DNA from: Streptomyces luomodiensis
GTDB taxonomy: Bacteria > Actinomycetota > Actinomycetes > Streptomycetales > Streptomycetaceae
NCBI RefSeq assembly: GCF_031679605.1
Contig: NZ_CP117522.1
Span: forward strand, 6,820,001-6,884,000
DNA length: 64,000 nucleotides
Reading direction: 5' to 3'
The position numbers were made by a program, and so were the translations under genes. Every line of letters begins with the position of its first letter. The stretch's first letter is position 1. This document shows, piece by piece, positions 28,543-37,180 of the stretch. The notes beneath the pieces were generated by a model that worked only from the letters and a program-made list of their open reading frames with translations, had not been told where the DNA came from and searched no databases.

Positions 28543-29499
28543 TCAGCCCGCAAGCTCGTACGCGTAGTCCGGTGAGAACGTGCCCGCCGCGCCCGCGCAG
28601 CCGTCCAGTTCGCCGGGCGGTTTGATCCACAGGTAGGCGTCGATGGCGGGGTCGCCGGTGTTGGCCGTCGGGTTCTCGCCGACCTTGCGGCCGTGGGGAT
28701 CGCACCAGGTGTTGTCGGAGGCGGGGCCGTTGCCGTTGCGGCTGGTGTCGATGACGGCGGTGAGCCCCGAGGAGGTGCCGAGCTGGGTGAGCACGCTCTT
28801 GGCGAAGGCCACCTCGTCCGTCGTGCGGCGGAAGTTGGAGACATTGCTGTAGATGCCGTCGCCGCTGGTCAGCACCCCGGCCGAGCGGAGTCGTGACGCC
28901 TGGACGGCGGCGCTGTTCCAGGCGGAGTGGCCGGCGTCGAAGTAGACCCGGGCGTTGGGGTTCGCGCTGTGGATGGCGGTGGCGGCGCGGGCCAGCGAGG
29001 CGTAGCGGCCGCTCAGCTCGGAGGACGACAGACAGCTGATGAGCGCTATCGAGTCGGGCTCGAGGATGACGACGACGGGCCCGCCGCCCAGCCCGGCGGC
29101 GAAGCCGCGCACCCATGCGTCATAGCTCGCGAGGTCGGGGGCGCCGCCCGCGGAGGCCCCGCCGCAGTCGCGGTTGGGGATCTGATACGTCACCAGGACG
29201 GGGGTCTCGCCCTTGGCGGAGGCGGCGGAGGTGACCTCACGGACGTCCTCGGTGACGGTGGCGGGGGCGTACCGGGAGAACCACACCGCCTGGGGCTGAC
29301 TGGCGATCCGCGAGGCGATGCGCGGCTGCCGGGAGTCACCCGGATTGGCCGCGACCCACTTGTTGACCTGCGATTCGGGGTCGTTGAAGAAGCGTGTGCC
29401 GCCCGGCAGTTCGCCCGCGACGGCCTGTGGTGTGTGGGCCGCGCCGATCAGGAAGGCGGCGGCGAGCCCGGCCGCCGCTAACGCTCTGGTGATGCGCAC
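28543..29499 (-). CDS. Secreted glycoside hydrolase family 6 (cellulase-type)
   Basis: 318-aa secreted beta-1,4-glucanase or cellobiohydrolase of GH6. Sec signal peptide MRITRALAAAGLAAAFLIGA...QAVA, then a single catalytic domain. It carries the GH6 motifs YQIPNRDCGG (Asp) and VVVILEPDSIAL (catalytic Asp), VYFDAGHSAWN, SNFRRTT, and DTSRNGNGP with CDPHGRKVGE. No carbohydrate-binding module or linker is present. GTG start at 29499; GAGAGGAG lies about 9 nt upstream. Codon 7 (29479-29481) is TTA, so expression may depend on bldA. The 526 bp upstream contain a 28-bp repeat array. Confidence 0.9.
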   Translation of the reverse strand: MRITRALAAAGLAAAFLIGAAHTPQAVAGELPGGTRFFNDPESQVNKWVAANPGDSRQPRIASRIASQPQAVWFSRYAPATVTEDVREVTSAASAKGETPVLVTYQIPNRDCGGASAGGAPDLASYDAWVRGFAAGLGGGPVVVILEPDSIALISCLSSSELSGRYASLARAATAIHSANPNARVYFDAGHSAWNSAAVQASRLRSAGVLTSGDGIYSNVSNFRRTTDEVAFAKSVLTQLGTSSGLTAVIDTSRNGNGPASDNTWCDPHGRKVGENPTANTGDPAIDAYLWIKPPGELDGCAGAAGTFSPDYAYELAG

Positions 29500-29631
29500 G
29501 GTGCGTCACTCCTCTCGCGTGGGGCTGCTCAGTCCATTGGCCGCCGTCCCTGGCCGCCGTCCTCTGGTTGCCGCCGGGTGGGAGATGGTTGCCGCCGTTC
29601 GACGGAAATTCGACGCGCGCGGCCCCGGTGC

Positions 29632-29669
29632 GCCGTACCGGGGCGAGGTCGCCGTACCGGGGCGAGGTC
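29632..29669. repeat. Exact 19-bp direct duplication
   Basis: GCCGTACCGGGGCGAGGTC occurs at 29632-29650 and 29651-29669, immediately before the 28-bp array. Probably the same repeat process. Confidence 0.8.
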
Positions 29670-29960
29670 GCCGTGCGGCGTCCGGGTGTCTGCGGTGGCC
29701 ATGCGGCGTCCGGGCGCGTGCGGTCGCCATGCGGGGTACCGACGCGTGACGCCGCCGTGCGGCGCATCGAGTCCGTGTGGCTACCGTGCGCCGTATGGAC
29801 GCGTGGAGCCATCGTGTGCCGTACCGAGTGCGCGCGGCCACTCTGGTTCGTACGGACGCGTGCGGACACGACGCGGTGCACCGCGCGGGTACGGCAGCCA
29901 CGCGGCGTACCGACGCGTGCGGCTACCGAGCGCGTGAGGTCGCCATGCGGCGTACCGCGT
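29670..29960. repeat. Degenerate 28-bp tandem array upstream of GH6 gene
   Basis: Eight to ten head-to-tail units of 28-29 bp, near-consensus GCCATGCGGCGTACCGACGC then GTGCGGTC. The first three (29670-29697, 29698-29725, 29726-29753) are exactly 28 bp; later ones drift in sequence and vary by 1 bp. There are no unique spacers, so it is not a CRISPR array. It lies between the MFS 3' end (30026) and the GH6 5' end (29499); no coding gene is supported in this 526-bp gap. Confidence 0.8.
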
Positions 29961-30025
29961 ACCGTCCGGCTGCCACCACCGGAGGGGTCCCACCGCCTGG
30001 CGGGGCCCCTCCGACGTTCCACGGC

Positions 30026-31702
30026 TCAGCGGCCCGGCACCGTCTCCGGCGCCGCCGTGTGCGTCGCCCCGCCGTGGCCCACCGTCCCCGCGCGGTCGGC
30101 CGTCCCGCCGGCGCCCGTTGAGGCTGCATCATCGGCCGCCTCGTCGGCCGTGGGCCCGGTCGTCGGCCCCACCCCGCGCAGCGTCATCAGGGCCAGGACG
30201 GCGGCGGCGACCAAGACCATCGCCCCGGCCGCACACGCGAGCCCCATCCCGTGGGTGAACGCCTCGCGGGCCGCGTCCAGTAGCTCTGTCCCGGCTTGCC
30301 CCTTCAGCCGGCCGGCCACCGCGATGGCGGCACCCAGGGTCTCGCGCACCTGGTCCAGCGCGTCAGCGGGCAGTGAGCCGGTGCCGGTCGCCGAGTCCTG
30401 GACGTCGCTCCGGTAGACGGCGGTGCCGACGCTGCCGAGTACCGCCATGCCCATCGCCCCGCCGAACTCCTGGCCCGTCTCCAGCAGTGCGGCCGCCGAG
30501 CCGGCCCGCTTCGGCGGGACGGTGCCGATGGCCATGTCGGTGACCAGCGACATCACCATGACGATGCCGCTGGCCAGGACGGCGGCGCCGATCAGTACGG
30601 TCCACAGCGCGTCCGTACCGGCCAGGGCCAGGATTCCGTAGCCGATGGCCCCGGTCAGGAAACCGGCGCCGATCACATGGGCCCGGTTCGCCCCGCGCTG
30701 GACCAGCGTGGCCGCCGCCGGTCCGGCGATGCCGACGCAGACCGACGGGGCCAGGCTCCACAGCGCCGCCTCCAGCGGGCCCTTGCCGAGCACCGACTGG
30801 AGGTACTGGGTGGTGAAGTAGGCCGAGCCCATCATGGCGAAGGTGGCCAGCGCGTTGAGCGCGATCGACGGGCCGAAACCGCGGTGGTGGAACAGCTCCG
30901 GGCTGATCATCGCATCGCGCCGGGTGAGCTGACGCCGTACGAAGACGGCGCCGATGGCGAGTCCGGCCACGATGGCCAGTACCGGGATCGGGCCGGCGCC
31001 GTTGTCGGCGGCCGTCTTCTTCAGGCCGTAGATCACCGGAAGCACGGCGGCCATCGACAGCGGCACGCTCGCCAGATCGAACGCCCCGGGCTTCGGGTCC
31101 TTGAACTCCGGCACCAGGAGCGGCACCAGGACCAGCAGCAGCACCATCGCCGGGACATTGATCAGGAAGACCGAGCCCCACCAGAAGTGCTCGATCATCA
31201 CCCCGCTCAGCACCGAGCCCAGCGCGACACCGCCCGCCATGGCCGACGACCAGATCGCGATCGCCTTGGCCCGCTGCTTCTCGTCGAGGAAGAGATTGCG
31301 GACCAGCGCCATCGTCGAGGGCATCAGCGTCGCGCCGCCGATCCCGAGCACCGCCCGTGCCGCGATGAGCATTTCCGCGCTCGGCGCGTATGCCGCCGCG
31401 ACGGACGCGGCGCCGAAGGCGGCGGCCCCGGACATCAGCAGCTTCCGCCGTCCGAAGCGGTCGCCCAGCGCGCCCATGGTGATGAGCAGCCCGGCGAGGG
31501 CGAAGGCGTAGATGTCGAAGATCCACAGCTGCTGGGTGGCGCTGGGGTGCAGCTCCCGGCTGATGGCCGGCACCGCGAAGTACAGCACCGACACATCCAT
31601 GGAGACCAGGAGGAGCGGAAGCATCAGGACCACGAAGGCGGTCCATTCCTTGCGCCCGGCGCGGCGGCCGGTGGCGGTCGAGGGCGGGGTCGAGGTCGTC
31701 AT
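30026..31702 (-). CDS. MFS exporter, DHA2 family (14 helices)
   Basis: 558-aa drug:H+ antiporter. First helix WTAFVVLMLPLLLVSMDVSV, QQLWIFDIYAFALAGLLITM, motif A GALGDRFGRRKLLMSG, and motif C IWSSAMAGGVALGSVLSGVM. A poorly conserved Ala/Gly/Pro/Thr-rich tail ends in HTAAPETVPGR. Most similar in feel to LfrA/SmvA-type quaternary-ammonium and dye exporters, but specificity is inference. Divergent from a TetR gene 96 bp away that likely represses it. Confidence 0.9.
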   Translation of the reverse strand: MTTSTPPSTATGRRAGRKEWTAFVVLMLPLLLVSMDVSVLYFAVPAISRELHPSATQQLWIFDIYAFALAGLLITMGALGDRFGRRKLLMSGAAAFGAASVAAAYAPSAEMLIAARAVLGIGGATLMPSTMALVRNLFLDEKQRAKAIAIWSSAMAGGVALGSVLSGVMIEHFWWGSVFLINVPAMVLLLVLVPLLVPEFKDPKPGAFDLASVPLSMAAVLPVIYGLKKTAADNGAGPIPVLAIVAGLAIGAVFVRRQLTRRDAMISPELFHHRGFGPSIALNALATFAMMGSAYFTTQYLQSVLGKGPLEAALWSLAPSVCVGIAGPAAATLVQRGANRAHVIGAGFLTGAIGYGILALAGTDALWTVLIGAAVLASGIVMVMSLVTDMAIGTVPPKRAGSAAALLETGQEFGGAMGMAVLGSVGTAVYRSDVQDSATGTGSLPADALDQVRETLGAAIAVAGRLKGQAGTELLDAAREAFTHGMGLACAAGAMVLVAAAVLALMTLRGVGPTTGPTADEAADDAASTGAGGTADRAGTVGHGGATHTAAPETVPGR

Positions 31703-31731
31703 GGCGGCGAATATACGGGCGTCTTAAACAT

Positions 31732-31744
31732 CCGTCTAGTACGG
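31732..31744. promoter_or_regulatory. Candidate operator half in the MFS/TetR intergenic region
   Basis: CCGTCTAGTACGG is a partial palindrome (CCGT...ACGG) about 30 bp upstream of the MFS start. Together with 31758-31770 it may form the TetR binding region. Confidence 0.35.
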
Positions 31745-31757
31745 CTGTGTAAAACAG

Positions 31758-31770
31758 GCGTCTTGGACGC
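31758..31770. promoter_or_regulatory. Candidate TetR operator GCGTC-TTG-GACGC
   Basis: Perfect 5-bp arms around TTG. It overlaps TTGGAC (31763-31768), a good -35 for TACCCT at 31787-31792 (18-bp spacing), so binding would block TetR transcription. Confidence 0.5.
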
Positions 31771-31799
31771 TCGTATGGGGCCGGGATACCCTGGCGCCA
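31763..31799 (+). promoter_or_regulatory. Leaderless promoter of the second TetR gene
   Basis: TTGGAC, 18 bp, TACCCT, 6 nt, ATG. The hexamer places the transcript start at the ATG, and no Shine-Dalgarno sequence is present. Confidence 0.6.
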
Positions 31800-32422
31800 T
31801 GGGACATCGAGAGGATCTGCTGGCCGGGGCCAAGCGCTGTTTGCAGGAGAAGGGCTGGTCCCGTACGACGGCGCGGGACATCGTGGCCGCCTCGGGCGCC
31901 AACCTGGCCTCCATCGGCTACCACTACGGCTCCAAGGACGCCCTGATGCGGGAGGCGCTCTTCGCGACCATGAGCGACTGGGCCGATGACGTCCAGCGGT
32001 CCCTCGAGGCGGAGGCCACGACCGGCGAGGGCTCGGACACCGGGCTGCGGGATCGGTTCGAGACCGGGTGGACCCGGGTGCTCGAGCTGTTCGACAAGCA
32101 CCAGGCGGTGTGGCGCTCCCAGTTGGAGGCCACCTTGCAGGTCCGGCACGACCCCGAGCTGCGCGAGGCCTTCGGCCGGGTCCAGCCGGCGGGGCGCCAG
32201 GGACTCGTGGCACTCCTCCACGGCATCGACGAGGGCGAGGTCGACGAGGAGACCTCACGGGTCATGGGCGCGTTCTACATGACGCTGGTGAGCGGGATGG
32301 TCGTCCAGATGGCCATCGACCCCGACCTCACGCCCAGCGCCCAGGACCTGGTCGAGGCGATGCGGCGGATCGTCGGCGACGCCCCCGCGGCCCCCGCAGC
32401 CCCCGCGCCCCCCGTCGGCTGA
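31799..32422 (+). CDS. TetR family regulator, divergent to MFS exporter
   Basis: 207-aa repressor with an N-terminal HTH: DLLAGAKRCLQEKGWSRTTA, RDIVAASGANLASIGYHYGS. The C-terminal part resembles TetR_C-type ligand domains; the tail is Ala/Pro-rich. ATG 31799 fits the domain start and the leaderless promoter; the frame remains open far upstream but overlaps the MFS gene in antisense and is not used. Likely represses the divergent exporter and itself. Confidence 0.88.
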   Translation: MGHREDLLAGAKRCLQEKGWSRTTARDIVAASGANLASIGYHYGSKDALMREALFATMSDWADDVQRSLEAEATTGEGSDTGLRDRFETGWTRVLELFDKHQAVWRSQLEATLQVRHDPELREAFGRVQPAGRQGLVALLHGIDEGEVDEETSRVMGAFYMTLVSGMVVQMAIDPDLTPSAQDLVEAMRRIVGDAPAAPAAPAPPVG

Positions 32423-32453
32423 CCTCACGTCTCAGCGCCGCTGACCTCGGGCC

Positions 32454-33701
32454 TCAGCGCCACGGCGGCCCGAGGCGGGCGGCTTTGAGGGTCATGTGGA
32501 GCAGCAGCCGGTCCTCGCCCGCGTCGAGGTCGAGGCCGGTGAGCTGCCGCACCCGGGAGAGGCGGTAGTACAGCGTCTGCCGGTGGATGCCCAGCCGCTG
32601 GGCGGTGCGTCCGGCCTGGCCCGCACAGTCGAGGAAGGTCTCGGCGGTGCGGGCGAGTTCGGCGTGGGCGGGCTCCAGCAGGGGGCGTACGGCGGCGTCG
32701 GGGCGCAGCGCGGGCAGGGTGGCCAGCAGGCGGTACGGGCCGATGGCGGACCACTCCGCGACCGGGCCCAGACGGGCATCGGCGTGCGCCGCCCGCGCGG
32801 CGGCCAGGGCCTCCTGCCAGGCGGTGGGCAGTTCCTCCAGTCCGCGCCGGGGAGCGCTGACCCCCGCGGCCGCCTTCGGGGGCGGTCCGTCCGGGGCGCT
32901 GCCGGCGGTGGTGGCCCGGGGGGAGCGCAGCAGTTGCTCGGCCGTCGCGCGGGCCGGGTCCAGGGCGGTGGCCGTGCGCAGCCGGATCAGCGCCGCCAGC
33001 CCCGCCCCGGCCGCCGTGCTCCCGGGCAGCACGCACGCGGCCACGATGCCCGGCAGATGGGGGAGGCCGGGATGGTCGGCGTCCTCACCGGTCCCCGGCG
33101 TCCAGGGCACCACCGCGACCAGCGCCAGTGGCCCGTCGGCCGCCCCGCGCAGCGCGGCCCCCAGTCCGGCGCGGGCGGCGTCCCGGCCGGCCGGCGGCCC
33201 GGTCAGCACCTCGCGCAGCAGCTCGCCGAGTTCCTCCCCGGCCCGTGCCTCGGCCGCCAGCAGCGCTCCGATGCGGGCCGTGGTCTCCATCGCGCGGGCC
33301 AGCCGGGGGTCCGGCGCGCCGCCGGGGCCGCCCAGCTCCAGATCGGCCAGATGGCCGTCGTCCAGCAGCCAGACGTAGCCGTGTACCACCCCGCGGTGCC
33401 GGACGGGCAGGCAGATACGGCCCATGAAGACCCCGGCCGCCGGGTCGGGCGGAATCCGCAGCGGCGCCTGCGCCCGTGCGATCCCGAACGCCTCGAACCA
33501 GGCCCGCACCGCCGCTGTCGAGCGGCGCTGGAGGATCGAGCGGGTGCGGACCGGGTCCAGCGCCGGCTCCTCCGTGTCGTCACTGTCGTCGCTGTCCTGG
33601 GCGCCGAAGGCGATCAGCGCGAAGTCGCGGTTCTCCAGGGTCGCGGGCGCCCGGAGCACCGTCGTGATCTCGTCCACCAGCTGCTGGTAGTCGTCGCGCA
33701 T
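32454..33701 (-). CDS. PucR-type HTH regulator of proline catabolism
   Basis: 415-aa transcription factor. The long N-terminal part has no recognised ligand motif. The C-terminal PucR-type HTH includes [20 protein letters not shown] and [20 protein letters not shown]. Divergent to proline dehydrogenase (165 bp apart), which is the position of PutR-like activators in actinomycetes; the role in proline-induced expression is inferred from this. Confidence 0.82.
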   Translation of the reverse strand: MRDDYQQLVDEITTVLRAPATLENRDFALIAFGAQDSDDSDDTEEPALDPVRTRSILQRRSTAAVRAWFEAFGIARAQAPLRIPPDPAAGVFMGRICLPVRHRGVVHGYVWLLDDGHLADLELGGPGGAPDPRLARAMETTARIGALLAAEARAGEELGELLREVLTGPPAGRDAARAGLGAALRGAADGPLALVAVVPWTPGTGEDADHPGLPHLPGIVAACVLPGSTAAGAGLAALIRLRTATALDPARATAEQLLRSPRATTAGSAPDGPPPKAAAGVSAPRRGLEELPTAWQEALAAARAAHADARLGPVAEWSAIGPYRLLATLPALRPDAAVRPLLEPAHAELARTAETFLDCAGQAGRTAQRLGIHRQTLYYRLSRVRQLTGLDLDAGEDRLLLHMTLKAARLGPPWR

Positions 33702-33865
33702 GTGTCCCGCCTTTTCCCGGATTCGCCCCTCACATTCTCATACAGATGTCTGAGATCTCGGCCACGGATGCGTGACAGCTGTCGATGGCCCGGGATCCGA
33801 GCGATCCTTAAGTTTCACGGTGAGTTGTCGATGCCGTTCGTCGGCCGTCATCGTGGAGGTGCCCC

Positions 33866-34792
33866 GTGCTGGGTCCCGTACTGCTCGCCGCTTCGCGCAG
33901 TGCCGCCATCCGCCGTGCCGTCTCGGCCGCGCCGGTCACCCGCCCGATGGTGGACCGCTTCGTCGCCGGGGAGCGGCTGGCCGAGTCCCTCGCGGCCGTA
34001 CGGTCGCTGACCTCCCGCGGCCTGGAGGTCACCCTGGACCATCTGGGCGAGGACGTGACCGACCGGGCCGAGGCGCTGCGCAGCCGGGACGCCTATCTGG
34101 CGCTGACCGAGGCGCTGGCCGCCGAGGGGCTCGCCGGGCGCGCGGAGATGTCCGTGAAGCTCTCCGCCTTCGGACAGGCGCTGCCCGGGGGGCACGATCT
34201 GGCGCTGTCCCATGTCACCCCGGTGGTGGAGGCCGCCGCCGCGGCGGGCACGACGGTCACCCTCGACATGGAGGACCACACCACCGTGGACTCCACCCTC
34301 GCCGTCCTCGGCGAGCTGCGCACCCGGTTCCCGCAGACCGGCGCGGTCCTCCAGTCCTATCTGTTCCGGACCGAGGACGACTGCCGGGCGCTGGCGGGGG
34401 AAGGTTCCCGGGTGCGGCTGGTGAAGGGCGCGTACGACGAGCCGGCGGGCGTCGCCTACCAGGACAAGCGCGATGTGGACCGTTCGTATGTGCGCTGTCT
34501 GAAGATCCTGATGTCCGGTGAGGGCTATCCGATGATCGGCTCGCACGATCCGCGCATGGTCGCCATCGCCCAGGATCTGGCGCACCGGCTCGGGCGCAAG
34601 CCCGATGAGTACGAATTCCAGATGCTGTACGGGATCCGCGTGGCCGAGCAGGAGCGGCTGGTGGCGGAAGGTCACCGTATGCGGGTTTATGTTCCGTATG
34701 GCACAGACTGGTATGGGTACTTCATGCGCCGTCTCGCCGAGCGCCCCGCCAACCTCACGTTCTTCCTGCGCTCGCTGGTCGGCCGTCGCTGA
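33866..34792 (+). CDS. Proline dehydrogenase
   Basis: 308-aa monofunctional FAD-dependent enzyme oxidising proline to pyrroline-5-carboxylate. Beta/alpha-barrel motifs MSVKLSAFG, TVTLDMEDHTTVDSTL, VRLVKGAYDEP, EFQMLYGIR, and the C-terminal YGTDWYGYFMRRLAERPANL typical of the PutA active site. GTG 33866 with a full GGAGGT ribosome site. Followed by the P5C dehydrogenase gene after 89 bp; the two make the proline-to-glutamate pathway. Confidence 0.95.
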   Translation: MLGPVLLAASRSAAIRRAVSAAPVTRPMVDRFVAGERLAESLAAVRSLTSRGLEVTLDHLGEDVTDRAEALRSRDAYLALTEALAAEGLAGRAEMSVKLSAFGQALPGGHDLALSHVTPVVEAAAAAGTTVTLDMEDHTTVDSTLAVLGELRTRFPQTGAVLQSYLFRTEDDCRALAGEGSRVRLVKGAYDEPAGVAYQDKRDVDRSYVRCLKILMSGEGYPMIGSHDPRMVAIAQDLAHRLGRKPDEYEFQMLYGIRVAEQERLVAEGHRMRVYVPYGTDWYGYFMRRLAERPANLTFFLRSLVGRR

Positions 34793-34881
34793 CCCCGGGC
34801 CGCCGCCGACCCCCGAGGCGCCCCGAAGACCCCTCGGCATCGCAGACCTCGTAACGACGATCGAAGGAGACAACGGCCACC

Positions 34882-36513
34882 ATGGACGCCGTCACCCAGG
34901 TCCCCGTGCCGGTGAACGAGCCGGTGCACACCTACGCCCCCGGCACCCCGGAGCGCGCCCGCCTCGAGACCAAGCTCAAGGAGCTCGGCGAGAACCCCAT
35001 CGACCTGCCGATGACCATCGGCGGGGAGAAGCGGATGGGCGGCGGGACGCGCTTCGACGTCGTCCAGCCGCACCGCCACTCCGCCCGCCTGGGCACCTAC
35101 GCCAACGCCACCCGCCAGGACGCGCAGGACGCGATCGACGCCGCCCTGGCCGCGGCCCCGGCGTGGCGCGCGCTGAGCTTCGACGACCGTGCCGCGGTCA
35201 TCCTGAAGGCCGCCGATCTGCTCTCCGGCCCGTGGCGGGAGACGCTCGCCGCGTCCACCATGCTGGGGCAGTCGAAGACCGCGCAGCAGGCCGAGATCGA
35301 CACTCCCTGCGAGCTGATCGACTTCTGGCGGTTCAACGTCCACTACGCCCGCCAGATCCTGGCCGAGCAGCCGGTGACCAACTCGCCCGGGGTCTGGAAC
35401 CGCACCGACCACCGGCCACTGGAGGGGTTCGTCTACGCGATCACCCCCTTCAACTTCTCCGCCATCGCGGGCAACCTCCCGACCGCCCCGGCCCTGATGG
35501 GCAATGTGGTGATCTGGAAGCCGTCCCCGACCCAGACCCACGCGGCCGTGCTGCTGATGGAGCTGCTGGAGGAGGCCGGGCTGCCCAAGGGCGTGATCAA
35601 CCTGGTCACCGGCGACGGCAAGGACGTCTCCGAGGTGGCGCTGGCCCACCCGGACCTCGCGGGCATCCACTTCACCGGTTCGACCAAGACCTTCCAGTAC
35701 CTGTGGAAGACGGTCGGCAACAACATCGAGAACTACAAGACCTACCCGCGCCTGGTCGGCGAGACCGGCGGCAAGGACTTCATCGTCGCCCACCCGTCCG
35801 CCGACCCGGCGGTGCTGAAGACGGCGATGACCCGCGGCGCGTTCGAGTTCCAGGGCCAGAAGTGTTCCGCGGCCTCCCGCGCCTATGTGCCGCGCTCCCT
35901 GTGGGAGAACGGCCTCAAGGAGGAGTTCGCCACCGAGGTCAACGGGCTGACCATGGGCGATGTGACCGACCTCGGCAACTTCATGGGCGCGGTCATCGAC
36001 GAGCGCGCCTTCGCCAAGAACAAGGCGGCGATCGATCGGGCGAAGGCTGATCCGACGATCGAGGTCGTCGCGGGCGGCACCTACGACGACAGTGAGGGCT
36101 GGTTCGTCCGCCCGACCGTGCTGGTCTCCACCGACCCGGAGAACGAGATCTTCAGGGACGAGTACTTCGGCCCGATCCTCGGGGTGTTCGTCTACGAGGA
36201 CGACGAGTACGACGCGATGCTGACGCAGATGGAGTCGGCCGCCCCGTACGGGCTGACCGGCGCCGTCATCGCCCAGGACCGCGCCGCGGCCGCCGCCACC
36301 TGCGAGGCGCTGCGCTTCGCGGCCGGCAACTTCTACATCAACGACAAGCCGACCGGCGCCGTCGTCGGCCAGCAGCCCTTCGGCGGCGGCCGCGCGTCCG
36401 GCACCAACGACAAGGCGGGCGCCAAGCAGAACCTGATGCGCTGGACCTCCACCCGCTCCATCAAGGAGACGCTGGTCCCGCCGACCGACTACCGCTACCC
36501 GCACATGGGCTGA
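34882..36513 (+). CDS. pruA: L-glutamate gamma-semialdehyde (P5C) dehydrogenase
   Basis: 543-aa NAD+-dependent aldehyde dehydrogenase, the second step of proline degradation. P5C-dehydrogenase group 1 features: FVYAITPFNFSAIAGNLPTA, catalytic Glu in LVGETGGKDFIV, nucleophile Cys in FEFQGQKCSAASRAYVP, and EYFGPILGVFVYED. ATG 34882 with AAGGAG upstream. Length normal for the family. Confidence 0.96.
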   Translation: MDAVTQVPVPVNEPVHTYAPGTPERARLETKLKELGENPIDLPMTIGGEKRMGGGTRFDVVQPHRHSARLGTYANATRQDAQDAIDAALAAAPAWRALSFDDRAAVILKAADLLSGPWRETLAASTMLGQSKTAQQAEIDTPCELIDFWRFNVHYARQILAEQPVTNSPGVWNRTDHRPLEGFVYAITPFNFSAIAGNLPTAPALMGNVVIWKPSPTQTHAAVLLMELLEEAGLPKGVINLVTGDGKDVSEVALAHPDLAGIHFTGSTKTFQYLWKTVGNNIENYKTYPRLVGETGGKDFIVAHPSADPAVLKTAMTRGAFEFQGQKCSAASRAYVPRSLWENGLKEEFATEVNGLTMGDVTDLGNFMGAVIDERAFAKNKAAIDRAKADPTIEVVAGGTYDDSEGWFVRPTVLVSTDPENEIFRDEYFGPILGVFVYEDDEYDAMLTQMESAAPYGLTGAVIAQDRAAAAATCEALRFAAGNFYINDKPTGAVVGQQPFGGGRASGTNDKAGAKQNLMRWTSTRSIKETLVPPTDYRYPHMG

Positions 36514-36540
36514 CCCCGCGCCCCGCACCCCCGGTGCACC

Positions 36541-36572
36541 GCCCCCGGACCGCTTCGGTGCGGTCCGGGGGC
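36541..36572 (+). terminator. Terminator hairpin after pruA
   Basis: Perfect 13-bp stem GCCCCCGGACCGC / GCGGTCCGGGGGC with a 6-nt TTCGGT loop. From here to 37044 (about 470 bp) I see no gene; the AT-richer patch at 36650-36690 might carry a promoter for the small gene at 37045, but no clear elements are found. Confidence 0.85.
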
Positions 36573-37044
36573 GGAGCGCTGTGCGAAGGGGGCGCATAGG
36601 GGCGAATCTGTGCACGTCCGGCGCGCGGCGATGCTAGCGTCAAGCGGTCAAGTAGGCACTATTTACCGCAGTTTACGTAGGTAACCAGGAATCGGGTCGC
36701 CCGCGGCGATCTGTGATCGGCCGCCGTGGTCGAGGTCGGACGGGGGTCGGCCTCGGCCGCCGGTGGAACGCCGACTGCTTGATCACCCTGAGTCAGTGGC
36801 CGATATCGCGCTGTTCGCGTCTCAGATAGTAGGACGTCCCACTAATTGTGCAGACACTGACGTCCCGCTGCCTTACTTTTGTGGAAGCCGAACGTCTCGC
36901 TGCATCCAGCGATGGCGGCCGCGGCCGGTGCACCGGCGCAGGCGACCCCTGCCGCACCCAGGCCCCCGCCCCTTCCGGCAGCCACCTTCTCGGGGAACTT
37001 TCCTTCCTCCCGGTCCGCCGGGGTTCAGCAGAGGAGACGTGATC

Positions 37045-37167
37045 ATGGCCGAGACGACTGTCCGCAGGCGCCGCCGCAAGACCGACGACACCGACCGCAA
37101 GAAGGCCGCCGCCGCGCTCCAGCGCGCCCTCGACCGCCGGGACAACGGCGGCGCCACCGGTCACTGA
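37045..37167 (+). CDS. Small basic protein, 40 aa
   Basis: MAETTVRRRRRKTDDTDRKK then AAAALQRALDRRDNGGATGH. Strongly basic N-terminus and a short predicted helix. GAGGAG lies about 8 nt before the ATG, a good ribosome site. Function unknown. It converges on the phosphatase gene 13 bp away. Confidence 0.65.
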   Translation: MAETTVRRRRRKTDDTDRKKAAAALQRALDRRDNGGATGH

Positions 37168-37180
37168 CGGGCGCCATCGG

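Noticed and set aside
29670..29960. Repeat array considered as CRISPR
   Set aside because: Units are adjacent without unique spacers, diverge in sequence, and no cas genes are in the window.
30677..31798. Long in-frame extension upstream of the second TetR gene
   Set aside because: Antisense to the MFS gene and before the domain start; promoter signals point to ATG 31799.
36763..37044. Upstream in-frame extension of the 40-aa protein
   Set aside because: No ribosome site, composition not protein-like, while a clear GAGGAG precedes ATG 37045.
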